Positions 8,227 through 17,005 of a stretch of 64,000 bases of DNA are shown here, one piece after another. The stretch is from Modicisalibacter sp049808615. Lineage in GTDB: Bacteria > Pseudomonadota > Gammaproteobacteria > Pseudomonadales > Halomonadaceae. The stretch covers positions 124,001-188,000 of the forward strand of contig NZ_JBNCAN010000001.1 in NCBI RefSeq assembly GCF_049808615.1. Reading direction: 5' to 3'. Position 1 is the stretch's first letter, and each line of letters begins with the position of its first letter. Position numbers and translations under genes: made by a program. The notes under the pieces are model-generated. The model was not told where the DNA came from and searched no databases. It was given only the letters and a program-made list of their open reading frames with translations.

Positions 8227-9651
8227 ATGAGCACAGCATTTGAACACCCGACCTATAATTATAAGGTCGTTCGGCAGTTCGCGATCATGACGGTGGTGTG
8301 GGGCATCGTGGGCATGGGCCTGGGTGTCTTTATCGCGGCACAACTGGTCTGGCCGGAATTGAACTTCGGCTTACCCTGGACGAGCTTCGGGCGTCTACGC
8401 CCCCTGCATACCAATGCGGTGATTTTCGCCTTTGGTGGCTCGGCCTTGATCGCCACCTCCTACTACGTCGTGCAGCGTACCTGCCAGACGCGTCTGATCT
8501 CCGACAAGCTGGCCGCCTTCACCTTCTGGGGTTGGCAGGCGGTAATCGTTTCGGCGGCCATCTCCCTGCCGCTGGGCTATACCACGACAAAGGAATACGC
8601 TGAGCTCGAGTGGCCGATCGACATCCTGATTGCCGTGGTGTGGATTTGTTATGCCATTGTCTTTCTGGGTACCATTCAGCAACGTAAAACGTCGCACATC
8701 TATGTGGCCAACTGGTTCTACGCCGCCTTCATTCTGACCATCGCCGTCTTGCATATCGTCAACTCCGCAGAAATTCCGGTCTCGGCGATGAAGTCCTATT
8801 CCGCCTACGCCGGTACCATCGATGCCATGGCGCAGTGGTGGTACGGTCATAACGCCGTCGGTTTCCTTCTCACCGCCGGCTTCCTGGGCATGATGTACTA
8901 TTTCGTTCCCAAGCAAGCCGAGCGCCCGGTCTACTCCTATCGTCTATCCATCGTGCACTTCTGGGCGCTGATCACCACCTACATGTGGGCCGGTTCGCAC
9001 CACCTGCACTATACCGCCCTGCCCAACTGGGCTCAGTCCCTGGGCATGATCATGTCGATCATTCTACTGGCGCCCTCTTGGGGTGGCATGATCAACGGCA
9101 TGATGACGCTTTCCGGCGCCTGGCATAAGCTGCGTACCGATCCGACCCTGCGCTTTCTGGTCGTGGCCCTGTCATTTTACGGCATGTCGACCTTCGAAGG
9201 CCCGATGATGGCGGTCAAGACCGTCAACGCCCTGTCTCACTACACCGACTGGACCATTGGTCACGTTCACTCCGGCGCACTCGGCTGGGTGGCCATGATC
9301 ACTATTGGCTCGCTGTATCACCTGATACCACGCTTGTTCGGGGGTACCGAGATGTACTCGGTCAAGCTGATCGCCGTGCATTTCTGGCTGGCCACCATCG
9401 GTACCGTGCTGTACATCACCTCCATGTGGGTCAACGGCATTCTGCAAGGCCTGATGTGGCGTGCAGTCAACGCCGACGGCACGCTGATGTACACCTTCGT
9501 CGAGGCACTCGAGGCCAGCCATCCCGGCTATGTCGTGCGCTGGATCGGTGGTTGTTTCTTCGCGTTTGGCATGTTGCTCATGGCCTACAACGTCTACATG
9601 ACGACCAGAAGCATCGCACGCGAACAAGCGCCGGTTCTGCAGACCGCCTAA
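8227..9651 (+). CDS. ccoN: cbb3-type cytochrome c oxidase subunit I
   Basis: A 474-residue integral membrane protein with about 12 hydrophobic segments, the catalytic subunit of the high-affinity cbb3 oxidase. It reduces O2 to water at a heme b3-CuB centre and pumps protons. The N-terminus TYNYKVVRQF is the family signature. Conserved histidines are present: His61 in LHTNAV (low-spin heme), the histidine of WWYGHNAVGF, the HH pair before YTALPNW (CuB), and HVHSGALGW. It heads the ccoNOQP operon; ccoO follows after a short gap. The SD (GGGAAC) is weak. Expected to be induced by Anr under micro-oxic conditions through the box at 8138. Confidence 0.98.
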   Translation: MSTAFEHPTYNYKVVRQFAIMTVVWGIVGMGLGVFIAAQLVWPELNFGLPWTSFGRLRPLHTNAVIFAFGGSALIATSYYVVQRTCQTRLISDKLAAFTFWGWQAVIVSAAISLPLGYTTTKEYAELEWPIDILIAVVWICYAIVFLGTIQQRKTSHIYVANWFYAAFILTIAVLHIVNSAEIPVSAMKSYSAYAGTIDAMAQWWYGHNAVGFLLTAGFLGMMYYFVPKQAERPVYSYRLSIVHFWALITTYMWAGSHHLHYTALPNWAQSLGMIMSIILLAPSWGGMINGMMTLSGAWHKLRTDPTLRFLVVALSFYGMSTFEGPMMAVKTVNALSHYTDWTIGHVHSGALGWVAMITIGSLYHLIPRLFGGTEMYSVKLIAVHFWLATIGTVLYITSMWVNGILQGLMWRAVNADGTLMYTFVEALEASHPGYVVRWIGGCFFAFGMLLMAYNVYMTTRSIAREQAPVLQTA

Positions 9652-9672
9652 ACAAACGGGAACTTGACATCA

Positions 9673-10281
9673 ATGAGACACGAGATAATCGAGAAGAATG
9701 TTGGTCTGCTCTCCGTTCTGATCCTGGTGGTGATCAGCTTTGGAGGGCTAGCCGAGATCGTGCCGCTATTCTTCCAGGACAAGACCACAGAGCCGGTGGA
9801 AGGCTTGAAGCCGCTTAGCGCTCTGGAACTCGAGGGGCGCGACATTTATATCCGCGAAGGCTGTGTCGGCTGTCATTCGCAGATGATTCGCCCCTTCCGC
9901 GCCGAGACCGAGCGCTATGGGCATTACAGCGTCGCCGGCGAGTTCGTCTACGACCACCCCTTCCTGTGGGGTTCCAAGCGTACCGGCCCGGATCTGGCGC
10001 GGGTCGGTGGACGTTACAGCGACGACTGGCACCGTGCCCACCTCTACAACCCGCGGGATGTGGTGCCGGAATCGAAGATGCCGAATTATCCCTGGCTGTT
10101 CGAAAACACCCTGACCGGTGAGGACACCGCCGCCAAGATGAAGGCCTTGAGAAGTGTAGGTGTGCCGTACACCGACGAGCAGATTGCAGGGGCGACTCAA
10201 GAAGTCCGGGGCGAGCAGGAGATCACCGCCTTGGTGGCCTATCTGCAGCAACTCGGCACCGTACTCAAGGACGCGCGCTAA
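9673..10281 (+). CDS. ccoO: cbb3-type cytochrome c oxidase subunit II
   Basis: A 202-residue membrane-anchored monoheme cytochrome c that passes electrons from CcoP to CcoN. One N-terminal hydrophobic anchor (about residues 11-31) precedes the heme site C64-x-x-C67-H68 (CVGCHSQMIRPF). A TTG three codons upstream (9664) is also in frame, but ATG at 9673 gives the usual MRHEIIEKNVGLL start. It lies 21 bp after ccoN and 3 bp before ccoQ. Confidence 0.97.
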   Translation: MRHEIIEKNVGLLSVLILVVISFGGLAEIVPLFFQDKTTEPVEGLKPLSALELEGRDIYIREGCVGCHSQMIRPFRAETERYGHYSVAGEFVYDHPFLWGSKRTGPDLARVGGRYSDDWHRAHLYNPRDVVPESKMPNYPWLFENTLTGEDTAAKMKALRSVGVPYTDEQIAGATQEVRGEQEITALVAYLQQLGTVLKDAR

Positions 10282-10284
10282 GTC

Positions 10285-10500
10285 ATGGATATCGGAACCT
10301 TTCGCGGCATCACCACGCTGCTGGTCATGATCGCCTTTCTAGGCGTGGTGTACTGGGCCTATTCCAAGCGACGCAAGAAAGACTTCGATGAAGCGAAGAA
10401 TCTTCCCTTCGCCGATGAGAACGACCAGACACTCCGCGACGGCCATCATTCAAAGAACAGCACACCATCCCGCCATGATGAGGGAGACAAGAATTCATGA
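10285..10500 (+). CDS. ccoQ: cbb3-type cytochrome oxidase small subunit CcoQ
   Basis: A 71-residue protein with one transmembrane helix (about residues 8-27), a basic cytoplasmic flank KRRKK and a polar acidic tail. Size, topology and position between ccoO and ccoP define CcoQ, which stabilises the cbb3 complex, particularly under oxygen exposure. Its stop overlaps the ccoP start, indicating translational coupling. Confidence 0.93.
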   Translation: MDIGTFRGITTLLVMIAFLGVVYWAYSKRRKKDFDEAKNLPFADENDQTLRDGHHSKNSTPSRHDEGDKNS

Positions 10501-11420
10501 ATAACCTTTGGGGCGACTCCCTTTCCAGTTTCTGGAGCATCTGGATCATCGTTATCACCTTGGGCACCATCGTGTTCTGCTGGTGGATCCTGTTCGCCAA
10601 CCGCAAGACGGATAAAGCACCGACGGTCGATGGCGAGGTCGAGACGACCGGCCATAGCGCCGATGGCATCGACGAATACGACAACCCCCTGCCCCGCTGG
10701 TGGTTCATGCTGTTCGTCGGCACCATCATCTTCTCCGTGGGCTATCTGCTGCTGTATCCCGGCCTGGGCAATTTCCAGGGAGTTCTCGGCTGGTCTCAGG
10801 AAGGGCAATGGGAAGAGGAAATCGCCTATGCCCAGGAGCAGTACGCGCCGATCTTCGCCAAGTACAGCGAAGTGCCAGTGCCGGAACTGGCCCAGGATGG
10901 CGAGGCCATGCGGGTTGCCGAGCGCATCTACCTCAACAACTGCGCGGTCTGTCATGGCTCCAACGCCCAGGGCGGCTACGGCTTTCCCAATCTGACCGAC
11001 GACGCCTGGCTATATGGTGGCGAGCCGGAAAATATCATTACCACCCTCACCAACGGTCGTAACGGCCTGATGCCCGCCTGGCAGCAGCTGGGTGACAATA
11101 ATCTGGAAAATGTCACCAGCTACGTACTGAGCCTGTCTGGTGAGGAGCATGACGCGGACAAGGCAAGTCAGGGAGAGGCAATCTTTACCTCTGCCTGCGT
11201 GGCGTGCCACGGCCCCGAGGGTAAGGGCAATCAGGCGATTGGCGCACCCAATCTGACCGATGCCGCCTGGCTCTATCGTCAACCCGGCCAGGAAACCCAT
11301 GCGGCGGTACTAGAAACGCTGCGCAACGGACGTAACGGCCACATGCCCGCCCAGGCCGCCTATATTGGTGAAGACAAGGTGCATCTGGTCGCCGCCTACG
11401 TCTACAGCCTGTCCAATTGA
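10497..11420 (+). CDS. ccoP: cbb3-type cytochrome c oxidase subunit III (diheme)
   Basis: A 307-residue diheme cytochrome c that receives electrons from soluble cytochrome c. Two N-terminal transmembrane helices flank a linker, as in CcoP proteins with an extra helix. Two heme c sites follow: C149-x-x-C152-H153 and C234-x-x-C237-H238, each with downstream methionine candidates (GLMPAWQ, GHMPAQ). The ATG overlaps the ccoQ stop (ATGA). A hairpin follows the stop, so the structural operon probably ends or attenuates here before ccoG. Confidence 0.97.
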   Translation: MNNLWGDSLSSFWSIWIIVITLGTIVFCWWILFANRKTDKAPTVDGEVETTGHSADGIDEYDNPLPRWWFMLFVGTIIFSVGYLLLYPGLGNFQGVLGWSQEGQWEEEIAYAQEQYAPIFAKYSEVPVPELAQDGEAMRVAERIYLNNCAVCHGSNAQGGYGFPNLTDDAWLYGGEPENIITTLTNGRNGLMPAWQQLGDNNLENVTSYVLSLSGEEHDADKASQGEAIFTSACVACHGPEGKGNQAIGAPNLTDAAWLYRQPGQETHAAVLETLRNGRNGHMPAQAAYIGEDKVHLVAAYVYSLSN

Positions 11421-11428
11421 TCATCCTC

Positions 11429-11451
11429 GGGTGCGGCCGGCGGTCGCACCC
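11429..11451 (+). terminator. Possible attenuator hairpin after ccoP
   Basis: A 7-bp stem GGGTGCG/CGCACCC with a 9-nt GC-rich loop lies 8 bp past the ccoP stop. Only a weak pyrimidine tract follows, so partial read-through into ccoG is likely. The rest of the 132-bp gap shows no clear second Anr box. Confidence 0.4.
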
Positions 11452-11552
11452 AACCCTCTCTTCTTGCGATACTCGGTAAAATTACCCGGCTATCGGTCTC
11501 GACGTTTTTACCCGCCAGAGCCGATCCTCACCGTGACACGACAGGTGATTCC

Positions 11553-13013
11553 ATGACGGACAAGATTCCGCTTCGCAATGTGACCCCGGACCCTGCCGTG
11601 GGCGCCCATGATCCAAAGCAGGGCGCGAAACAGGAGATGTATGCCAGTCGCAAGCATATCTACGTGCGCGAAATAAAGGGACTTTTTCAGCGTGTCCGGC
11701 GCAGCGCCAACTGGTTCTTGATGGCGCTCTACTTTGGTATTCCCTGGCTTTATTGGGGGGATCGTCAGGCGATCCTGTTCGATCTTCCCGCGCGAGAATT
11801 CCATATCTTCGGCGGCACCTTCTACCCCCAGGATTTCATGCTGCTCTCCTGGCTATTGATCATCTGTGCCTTCGGCCTGTTCTTCATCACGGTGTTCGCC
11901 GGGCGCGTCTGGTGCGGCTATACCTGCCCCCAGAGCGTGTGGACCTGGTTGTACATCTGGGTCGAACACCTCACCGAGGGCACCCGTAATCGGCGCATGA
12001 AACTCGACAAGCAGCCGACGAGCGGAGAAAAGGCGGCACGCAAAGGCGCCAAGCATGTGCTCTGGCTGGCGATCGCCTTCGCCACCGGTCTCACCTTCGT
12101 CGGCTACTTCACCCCGATTCGCGGCCTGGTCGCCGATTTTGCGACCCTTTCGGCAGGGGGTTGGGCATTGTTCTGGGTGGGCTTCTTCACCGTGTTTACC
12201 TATTTGAATGCCGGCTGGCTACGCGAACAGGTATGCATCTACATGTGTCCGTATGCGCGTTTTCAGTCGGTAATGTTCGACCAGGATACCCTGATCGTCT
12301 CCTACGACGAGGCGCGCGGCGAGCCACGTGGCGCGCGTAAACGCAATACCGACCATCAAGGCGAGCGCAGCATCGACCACCGCGAAAGAGGGTTGGGCGA
12401 CTGCATCGACTGTGGACTTTGCGTGCAGGTCTGCCCCACCGGCATCGATATCCGTGACGGCTTGCAGGTTGAATGCATCACCTGCGCGGCCTGCATCGAT
12501 GCCTGTGACAGTGTGATGGACAAGATGAACTACCCGCGGGGGCTGATTCGCTATACGACCGAGCATGCACTGGAAGGCGGCAAGACACACATCCTGCGTC
12601 CTCGCTTGATCGGCTATTTCATTGCGCTGTGTGTGATGATCGGACTGTTCGTGTGGACCGTCAGTGACCGCCTGCCCTTGGATGTGGATATCGAACGCGA
12701 CCGTAATCAGCTTTACAGCATGACCCGTGAAGGCGACATCACCAATTCCTATATCCTGACGATCCGTAATCTGGACGACAAGGCGCATCGCTACGTGATC
12801 ACCCCCAGTGGCTTGGAGGGCATCTCGTTGATAGGTAATGACATCATCAGCGTCGACGCCGGTCGTAGCACCACATTGCCGTTACAGCTTGCGGTGTCTC
12901 CCGACGCTCTCGACGCTCCAAGCAAGGCCATCATTCTCACGATCGAGGCCGAGGACGATCCTGACATCATCATGGCCAAGGAAGCCCGTTTCCTGGGTCA
13001 GGCACAGAGGTAG
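11553..13013 (+). CDS. ccoG: Cytochrome c oxidase accessory protein CcoG (RdxA/FixG)
   Basis: A 486-residue membrane ferredoxin-like protein needed for cbb3 assembly; CcoG has been reported to reduce Cu(II) for delivery of Cu(I). Several transmembrane segments lie between about residues 45 and 220, with a conserved CGYTCPQ loop. Two ferredoxin cysteine clusters follow, CIDCGLCVQVCP and CITCAACIDACD. The C-terminal third is an Ig-like periplasmic domain (FixG_C). It starts the ccoGHIS run, with 3 bp to ccoH. Confidence 0.96.
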   Translation: MTDKIPLRNVTPDPAVGAHDPKQGAKQEMYASRKHIYVREIKGLFQRVRRSANWFLMALYFGIPWLYWGDRQAILFDLPAREFHIFGGTFYPQDFMLLSWLLIICAFGLFFITVFAGRVWCGYTCPQSVWTWLYIWVEHLTEGTRNRRMKLDKQPTSGEKAARKGAKHVLWLAIAFATGLTFVGYFTPIRGLVADFATLSAGGWALFWVGFFTVFTYLNAGWLREQVCIYMCPYARFQSVMFDQDTLIVSYDEARGEPRGARKRNTDHQGERSIDHRERGLGDCIDCGLCVQVCPTGIDIRDGLQVECITCAACIDACDSVMDKMNYPRGLIRYTTEHALEGGKTHILRPRLIGYFIALCVMIGLFVWTVSDRLPLDVDIERDRNQLYSMTREGDITNSYILTIRNLDDKAHRYVITPSGLEGISLIGNDIISVDAGRSTTLPLQLAVSPDALDAPSKAIILTIEAEDDPDIIMAKEARFLGQAQR

Positions 13014-13016
13014 AAT

Positions 13017-13523
13017 ATGACGCAAGCACGTCCCTGGTACAAAGAGTTCTGGGCCTGGTTTTTGCTGGGAATACTGGGCCTGGCAGTGGCCATGGGCACC
13101 ACTTTCCTAGTGGTATCGATCACCAGCTTCGACGGCATGGTGGTCGATGACTACTACAAGGAAGGGCTGGCCATCAACCAGACTCTCGAGCAGGATCATC
13201 GTGCCGCCGAACTGGGCATGGCGGCCATACTGCGTATCGATGATCTCAGCGGCGAGGTCGTGGTCGAGCTCGAAGGCGATGCACGGCCCGAGCAACTGGA
13301 ACTGAACCTGATCTTCCCCTCCCAGAGTGGGCGCGACCAGCGCGTGGTCCTCGAGCAGGTCCGTAACGGCCATTATGTCGGCCAGCTCCCCCGTTCCTTG
13401 CAATATCGATGGTACGTGCAACTGCAGGCGAAAACCGCTGAGCCCGAATGGCGTCTATTGGGCGAGATCGAACTGCCTCGTCAGGAGCCGCTGACCCTGC
13501 GCGCGACCACTGGCGGGGCATGA
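13017..13523 (+). CDS. ccoH: FixH/CcoH family cbb3 oxidase assembly protein
   Basis: A 168-residue protein with one N-terminal transmembrane helix (about residues 9-32) and the family motif VVDDYYKEGLAIN right after it, followed by a periplasmic beta-rich domain. CcoH stays associated with the assembling cbb3 complex. It is tightly packed: 3 bp after ccoG, and its stop overlaps the ccoI start. Confidence 0.93.
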   Translation: MTQARPWYKEFWAWFLLGILGLAVAMGTTFLVVSITSFDGMVVDDYYKEGLAINQTLEQDHRAAELGMAAILRIDDLSGEVVVELEGDARPEQLELNLIFPSQSGRDQRVVLEQVRNGHYVGQLPRSLQYRWYVQLQAKTAEPEWRLLGEIELPRQEPLTLRATTGGA

Positions 13524-16009
13524 GCGCATCGGCGAGCGCCCTCGACAGCGAGACGGGCTGCTACCACTGCGGCTCACCGGTGCCACGCGGCGCGCCTTGG
13601 TACATCGATCTCGCAGATGAGCGCCATGCGCTTTGCTGCCCGGGCTGCGAAGCGGTGGCTCACGCCATCGTGGATGGTGGGCTGGAGAGCTATTATCGCT
13701 TTCGTACCGAACTGCCCGAGCGCCCCGACGACCGTCAGATTCAGCGCGCCGATACCTGGGCGGTCTTCGATGATCCGGAGCTGCAACGCCAGTTCGTCCA
13801 TTCCGCCGAGGATGATCGACTACAGGTTACTCTGGCGGTGGATGGCATCACCTGTGCCGCCTGCGCCTGGCTGATCGAACACCACCTCAATGCCCTGGAT
13901 GGCATGAGCTCGAGTGCCGTCAATTTGAGCCACCACCGTCTGCATCTGGTCTGGGACCCGACACGCCTGAAGTTGTCGCGCATTCTTGCCGAACTGGCGG
14001 GTATCGGTTATCCGTCTCAACCCTACGAACCGGACCTGGCCCAGCAGAAACTGCAGCACGAAGAGCGTCAGTCCATCCGTCGCCTGATCGTTGCTGCGGT
14101 AGCGATGATGCAGGTGATGATGTTTTCCATTCCGCTCTATGTCTCGGGCCCGGGTGACATCAGTCGAGATTTTTTCCTGCTGTTTCATTGGCTTTCCCTG
14201 GCCCTGACCACACCGGTGGTGATGTATTCCGCCCTGCCGTTTTTCAAGAATGCACTGCGCGATCTACGTACTCGTCACCTGGGCATGGACGTGCCGGTCT
14301 CGATCGCCATTCTTGGCGCCTACCTGGCCAGCGCCTACGCGGTACTGACCGGTAGCGACGATGTGCATGGCACCCCGGTCTATTTCGATTCGGTGACCAT
14401 GTTCACCTTCTTTTTATTGTTCAGCCGCTATATCGAGATGCGTGCACGTCGGCGAAATGGCCATAGCGGTAATGCCTTGTCCGGGGTCCTGCCTTCCAGC
14501 GCGATTCGCCTCGAGGCGGACGGCAGCGAACGGGTATTGCCTGCCAATCAATTGCAGCCCGGTGATCGAATACGCGTGCGTCCCGGCCACGGCGTACCGG
14601 CAGACGGAATCATCGTCGCCGGCCATTCGAGCCTCGACGAATCGATGCTGACCGGCGAGACACTCCCTGTCAGTCGCCGGGTCGGTGACAACGTCACCGG
14701 CGGCAGCCTCAACGTCGAAAGCCCGCTTGAAATCGACGTCACGCATAGCGGACGTGATGCCCGGGCGACGGACATCATGGAACTCAGCGACCGGGCCTTC
14801 GCCAGTCGCCCCAAGATCGCCGAACAGGCCTCGCACATGGCGCATCACTTCGTCACGAGTCTGTTGATCATCAGCCTCGCGGTCGCCATCGCCTGGAGCG
14901 TCATCGATCCCTCCCGGGTGTTGTGGGTCACGCTTTCGGTCCTGGTCGTGACCTGTCCCTGCGCCTTGGCCCTGGCGACGCCCACCGCCTTGACCGCAAG
15001 CCACGGCCAATTGCGACGCCGAGGCGTTCTGGTGACCCGCGCCAACGCCATCGAAGGGCTGGCCCAGGCAACCCGAGTAGTGTTCGACAAGACCGGCACG
15101 CTCACCGAAGGGCGCATGCGCCTGAAAAGCACCGAGTCACTCGACGCCGGCCTGGACGACGGTCAGGCTCGGGCGTTAGCGGCAGCGCTGGAGGCTCATT
15201 CCGAACACCCCATCGCCCAAGCCTTTCGCGATCACAACCACTCAGGTGTTACCGCCAGCGACGCGCGCAACGTACCGGGACAAGGGCTGGAAGGCACCAT
15301 CAATGGCCAACGCTACCGATTGGGACGACCCGATTTCGCCATGGATGATCCACCATCGCCACCGGCTGAATACGGTCAATGGCTGCTGTTGTCCGTCCTT
15401 GAAGCTTCTAATATCACTCCGCTGGCCTGGTTCCGGCTCGACGACACGCTGCGCGAAGACGCCGAGGCGGCCATAGCCGCCCTTAAAAATCTAGGCCTCG
15501 AGGTGGAACTGTTGTCCGGCGATGCCAGTGCCGTGGTAGGAACGCTCGCTGATGAACTCGGTATCGCGACCTGGCAGGCGGGGGCCACGCCGGAAACCAA
15601 GCTCGCGCATATCCAGGCGTTACAGGCTAACGGGGAGCGCGTGGTCATGATCGGGGATGGAATCAACGATGTACCGGTGCTGGCGGCGGCCGATGTGTCG
15701 GTAGCCATGAACGGTGCCACCGATCTTGCCCGCACCAGCGCCGACGCCTTGTTGATGAGCCCTCGCCTGGGGCGTATCGTCGAGGCTGTGCAACTTGCCC
15801 GTCGTACACGACAGCTGATTCGACAGAATCTGTTGTGGGCACTGTGTTATAACCTTGGCGCCCTACCTCTGGCCGCGCTGGGTCTGGTACCGCCTTGGGT
15901 CGCCGCGCTGGGCATGTCGGCCAGTTCACTGGTCGTGGTGGGCAACGCGTTGCGACTCAACCGGAGCCCTGTCTCCGCCTTCTCTTCGTCAATGGCAACA
16001 TCGTCATGA
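13520..16009 (+). CDS. ccoI: Copper-translocating P1B-type ATPase for cbb3 assembly
   Basis: An 829-residue P-type ATPase that exports copper to the periplasm for cbb3 maturation. In order: an N-terminal cysteine-rich segment (C14-x-x-C17 and CCPGC, FixI/CcoI type), a heavy-metal domain with C112-A-A-C115, membrane segments, the actuator motif TGET, the transport-site C479-P-C481, the phosphorylated Asp523 in DKTGT, and GDGIND in the hinge. The start at 13520 overlaps the ccoH stop (ATGA). An open extension to 13448 is rejected because it lies inside ccoH. CcoI is the low-flux assembly type rather than a CopA-type detoxification pump. Confidence 0.96.
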   Translation: MSASASALDSETGCYHCGSPVPRGAPWYIDLADERHALCCPGCEAVAHAIVDGGLESYYRFRTELPERPDDRQIQRADTWAVFDDPELQRQFVHSAEDDRLQVTLAVDGITCAACAWLIEHHLNALDGMSSSAVNLSHHRLHLVWDPTRLKLSRILAELAGIGYPSQPYEPDLAQQKLQHEERQSIRRLIVAAVAMMQVMMFSIPLYVSGPGDISRDFFLLFHWLSLALTTPVVMYSALPFFKNALRDLRTRHLGMDVPVSIAILGAYLASAYAVLTGSDDVHGTPVYFDSVTMFTFFLLFSRYIEMRARRRNGHSGNALSGVLPSSAIRLEADGSERVLPANQLQPGDRIRVRPGHGVPADGIIVAGHSSLDESMLTGETLPVSRRVGDNVTGGSLNVESPLEIDVTHSGRDARATDIMELSDRAFASRPKIAEQASHMAHHFVTSLLIISLAVAIAWSVIDPSRVLWVTLSVLVVTCPCALALATPTALTASHGQLRRRGVLVTRANAIEGLAQATRVVFDKTGTLTEGRMRLKSTESLDAGLDDGQARALAAALEAHSEHPIAQAFRDHNHSGVTASDARNVPGQGLEGTINGQRYRLGRPDFAMDDPPSPPAEYGQWLLLSVLEASNITPLAWFRLDDTLREDAEAAIAALKNLGLEVELLSGDASAVVGTLADELGIATWQAGATPETKLAHIQALQANGERVVMIGDGINDVPVLAAADVSVAMNGATDLARTSADALLMSPRLGRIVEAVQLARRTRQLIRQNLLWALCYNLGALPLAALGLVPPWVAALGMSASSLVVVGNALRLNRSPVSAFSSSMATSS

Positions 16010-16251
16010 GCATCATCTACCTGCTGATTCCTATCTCGCTATTGCTGCTCTCCCTGGCCGTATGGGCGTTTTTCTGGGCGGTAAAGACGGGACAGTTCGA
16101 CGATCTGGAGGGGCCTGCGCATCGTATTCTCTTCGATGAGGACGAAAACGATTTCACGGCGGAACAGCGCCAACGCCGACAGGCTCTGCGCCAACGGCGC
16201 ACTGATGAGAACGCGGTCCCATCGGACGACCAGGACAAGACGTCACCCTGA
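16006..16251 (+). CDS. ccoS: cbb3-type cytochrome oxidase assembly protein CcoS
   Basis: An 81-residue protein with a single N-terminal transmembrane helix (MSIIYLLIPISLLLLSLAVW) followed by FFWAVKTGQFDDLEGPAHRI, the CcoS signature. It is required for cofactor insertion (heme b/b3 and CuB) into CcoN. Its start overlaps the ccoI stop and its own stop overlaps the next ATG, so ccoI, ccoS and the following gene are translationally coupled. Confidence 0.94.
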   Translation: MSIIYLLIPISLLLLSLAVWAFFWAVKTGQFDDLEGPAHRILFDEDENDFTAEQRQRRQALRQRRTDENAVPSDDQDKTSP

Positions 16252-16997
16252 TGGATCCCACTGCCCTCGACCTGCCACCCTTGGCCGCGGCCTTCGTCTT
16301 CGGCCTGCTCGGCGGTGCCCATTGCATCGGTATGTGCGGCGGCATCATGAGCGCCCTGACCTTTGCCGTGCCCCCCAGCATGCGCAGTACCGCCCGATTG
16401 AGCGGGCTACTGCTGGGCTACAACCTGGGACGTATCGCCAGCTACATGATGGCCGGCGCCTTGGTCGCGGGCCTGGGAACGCTTCTTGGCAGCGCCAGCA
16501 ACAGCCTGCGACTCGTGCTGCAGATACTAGCCGCCTTGATGCTGATTCTGATGGCACTGTACCTGGCCAACTGGTGGCGCGGGCTGATCCGCATCGAAGC
16601 GCTGGGCCGCCGTTTGTGGCGCTATATAGAGCCCCTGGGCCGACGCTTGATGCCGGTGGTCAAGATCCCCCAGGCGATCGCCTTGGGCGCTGTGTGGGGC
16701 TGGCTGCCCTGCGGTCTGGTCTATTCGATGCTGACCTGGAGCCTGGCCGGCGGCGATCCTGCGCGGGGCGCGGCCTTGATGGGGGCTTTCGGTCTGGGCA
16801 CCCTGCCGGCGTTGCTGATCACCGGCGTTGCCGCCCGGCAGATGACCAATCTGATTCGTCATCCTGCCACCCGGACCATTGCGGCGCTGCTGATCATCGC
16901 TTTTGCGTTATGGCAGCTCTGGTCTCTGTGGCCGCAGCTCTTGCCCGGCAGTGGCAATGCGGCTCATGGTGGACACGCAGGCCATTTAGATGGGTGA
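16251..16997 (+). CDS. Sulfite exporter TauE/SafE-like (DsbD_2 type) membrane protein
   Basis: A 248-residue polytopic protein with about six transmembrane helices. The N-terminal motif GGAHCIGMCGGI and a later WGWLPCGLVYS are hallmarks of the DsbD_2-type family often found next to ccoS. Paired membrane cysteines suggest thiol-redox or copper-linked function in cbb3 biogenesis, but the substrate is unknown and the sulfite name is only a database label. The start overlaps the ccoS stop (TGATG). It is convergent with ttcA, leaving an 8-bp gap. The C-terminus is His/Gly rich (HGGHAGHLDG), possibly metal-binding. Confidence 0.85.
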   Translation: MDPTALDLPPLAAAFVFGLLGGAHCIGMCGGIMSALTFAVPPSMRSTARLSGLLLGYNLGRIASYMMAGALVAGLGTLLGSASNSLRLVLQILAALMLILMALYLANWWRGLIRIEALGRRLWRYIEPLGRRLMPVVKIPQAIALGAVWGWLPCGLVYSMLTWSLAGGDPARGAALMGAFGLGTLPALLITGVAARQMTNLIRHPATRTIAALLIIAFALWQLWSLWPQLLPGSGNAAHGGHAGHLDG

Positions 16998-17005
16998 CAC
17001 AAGAT

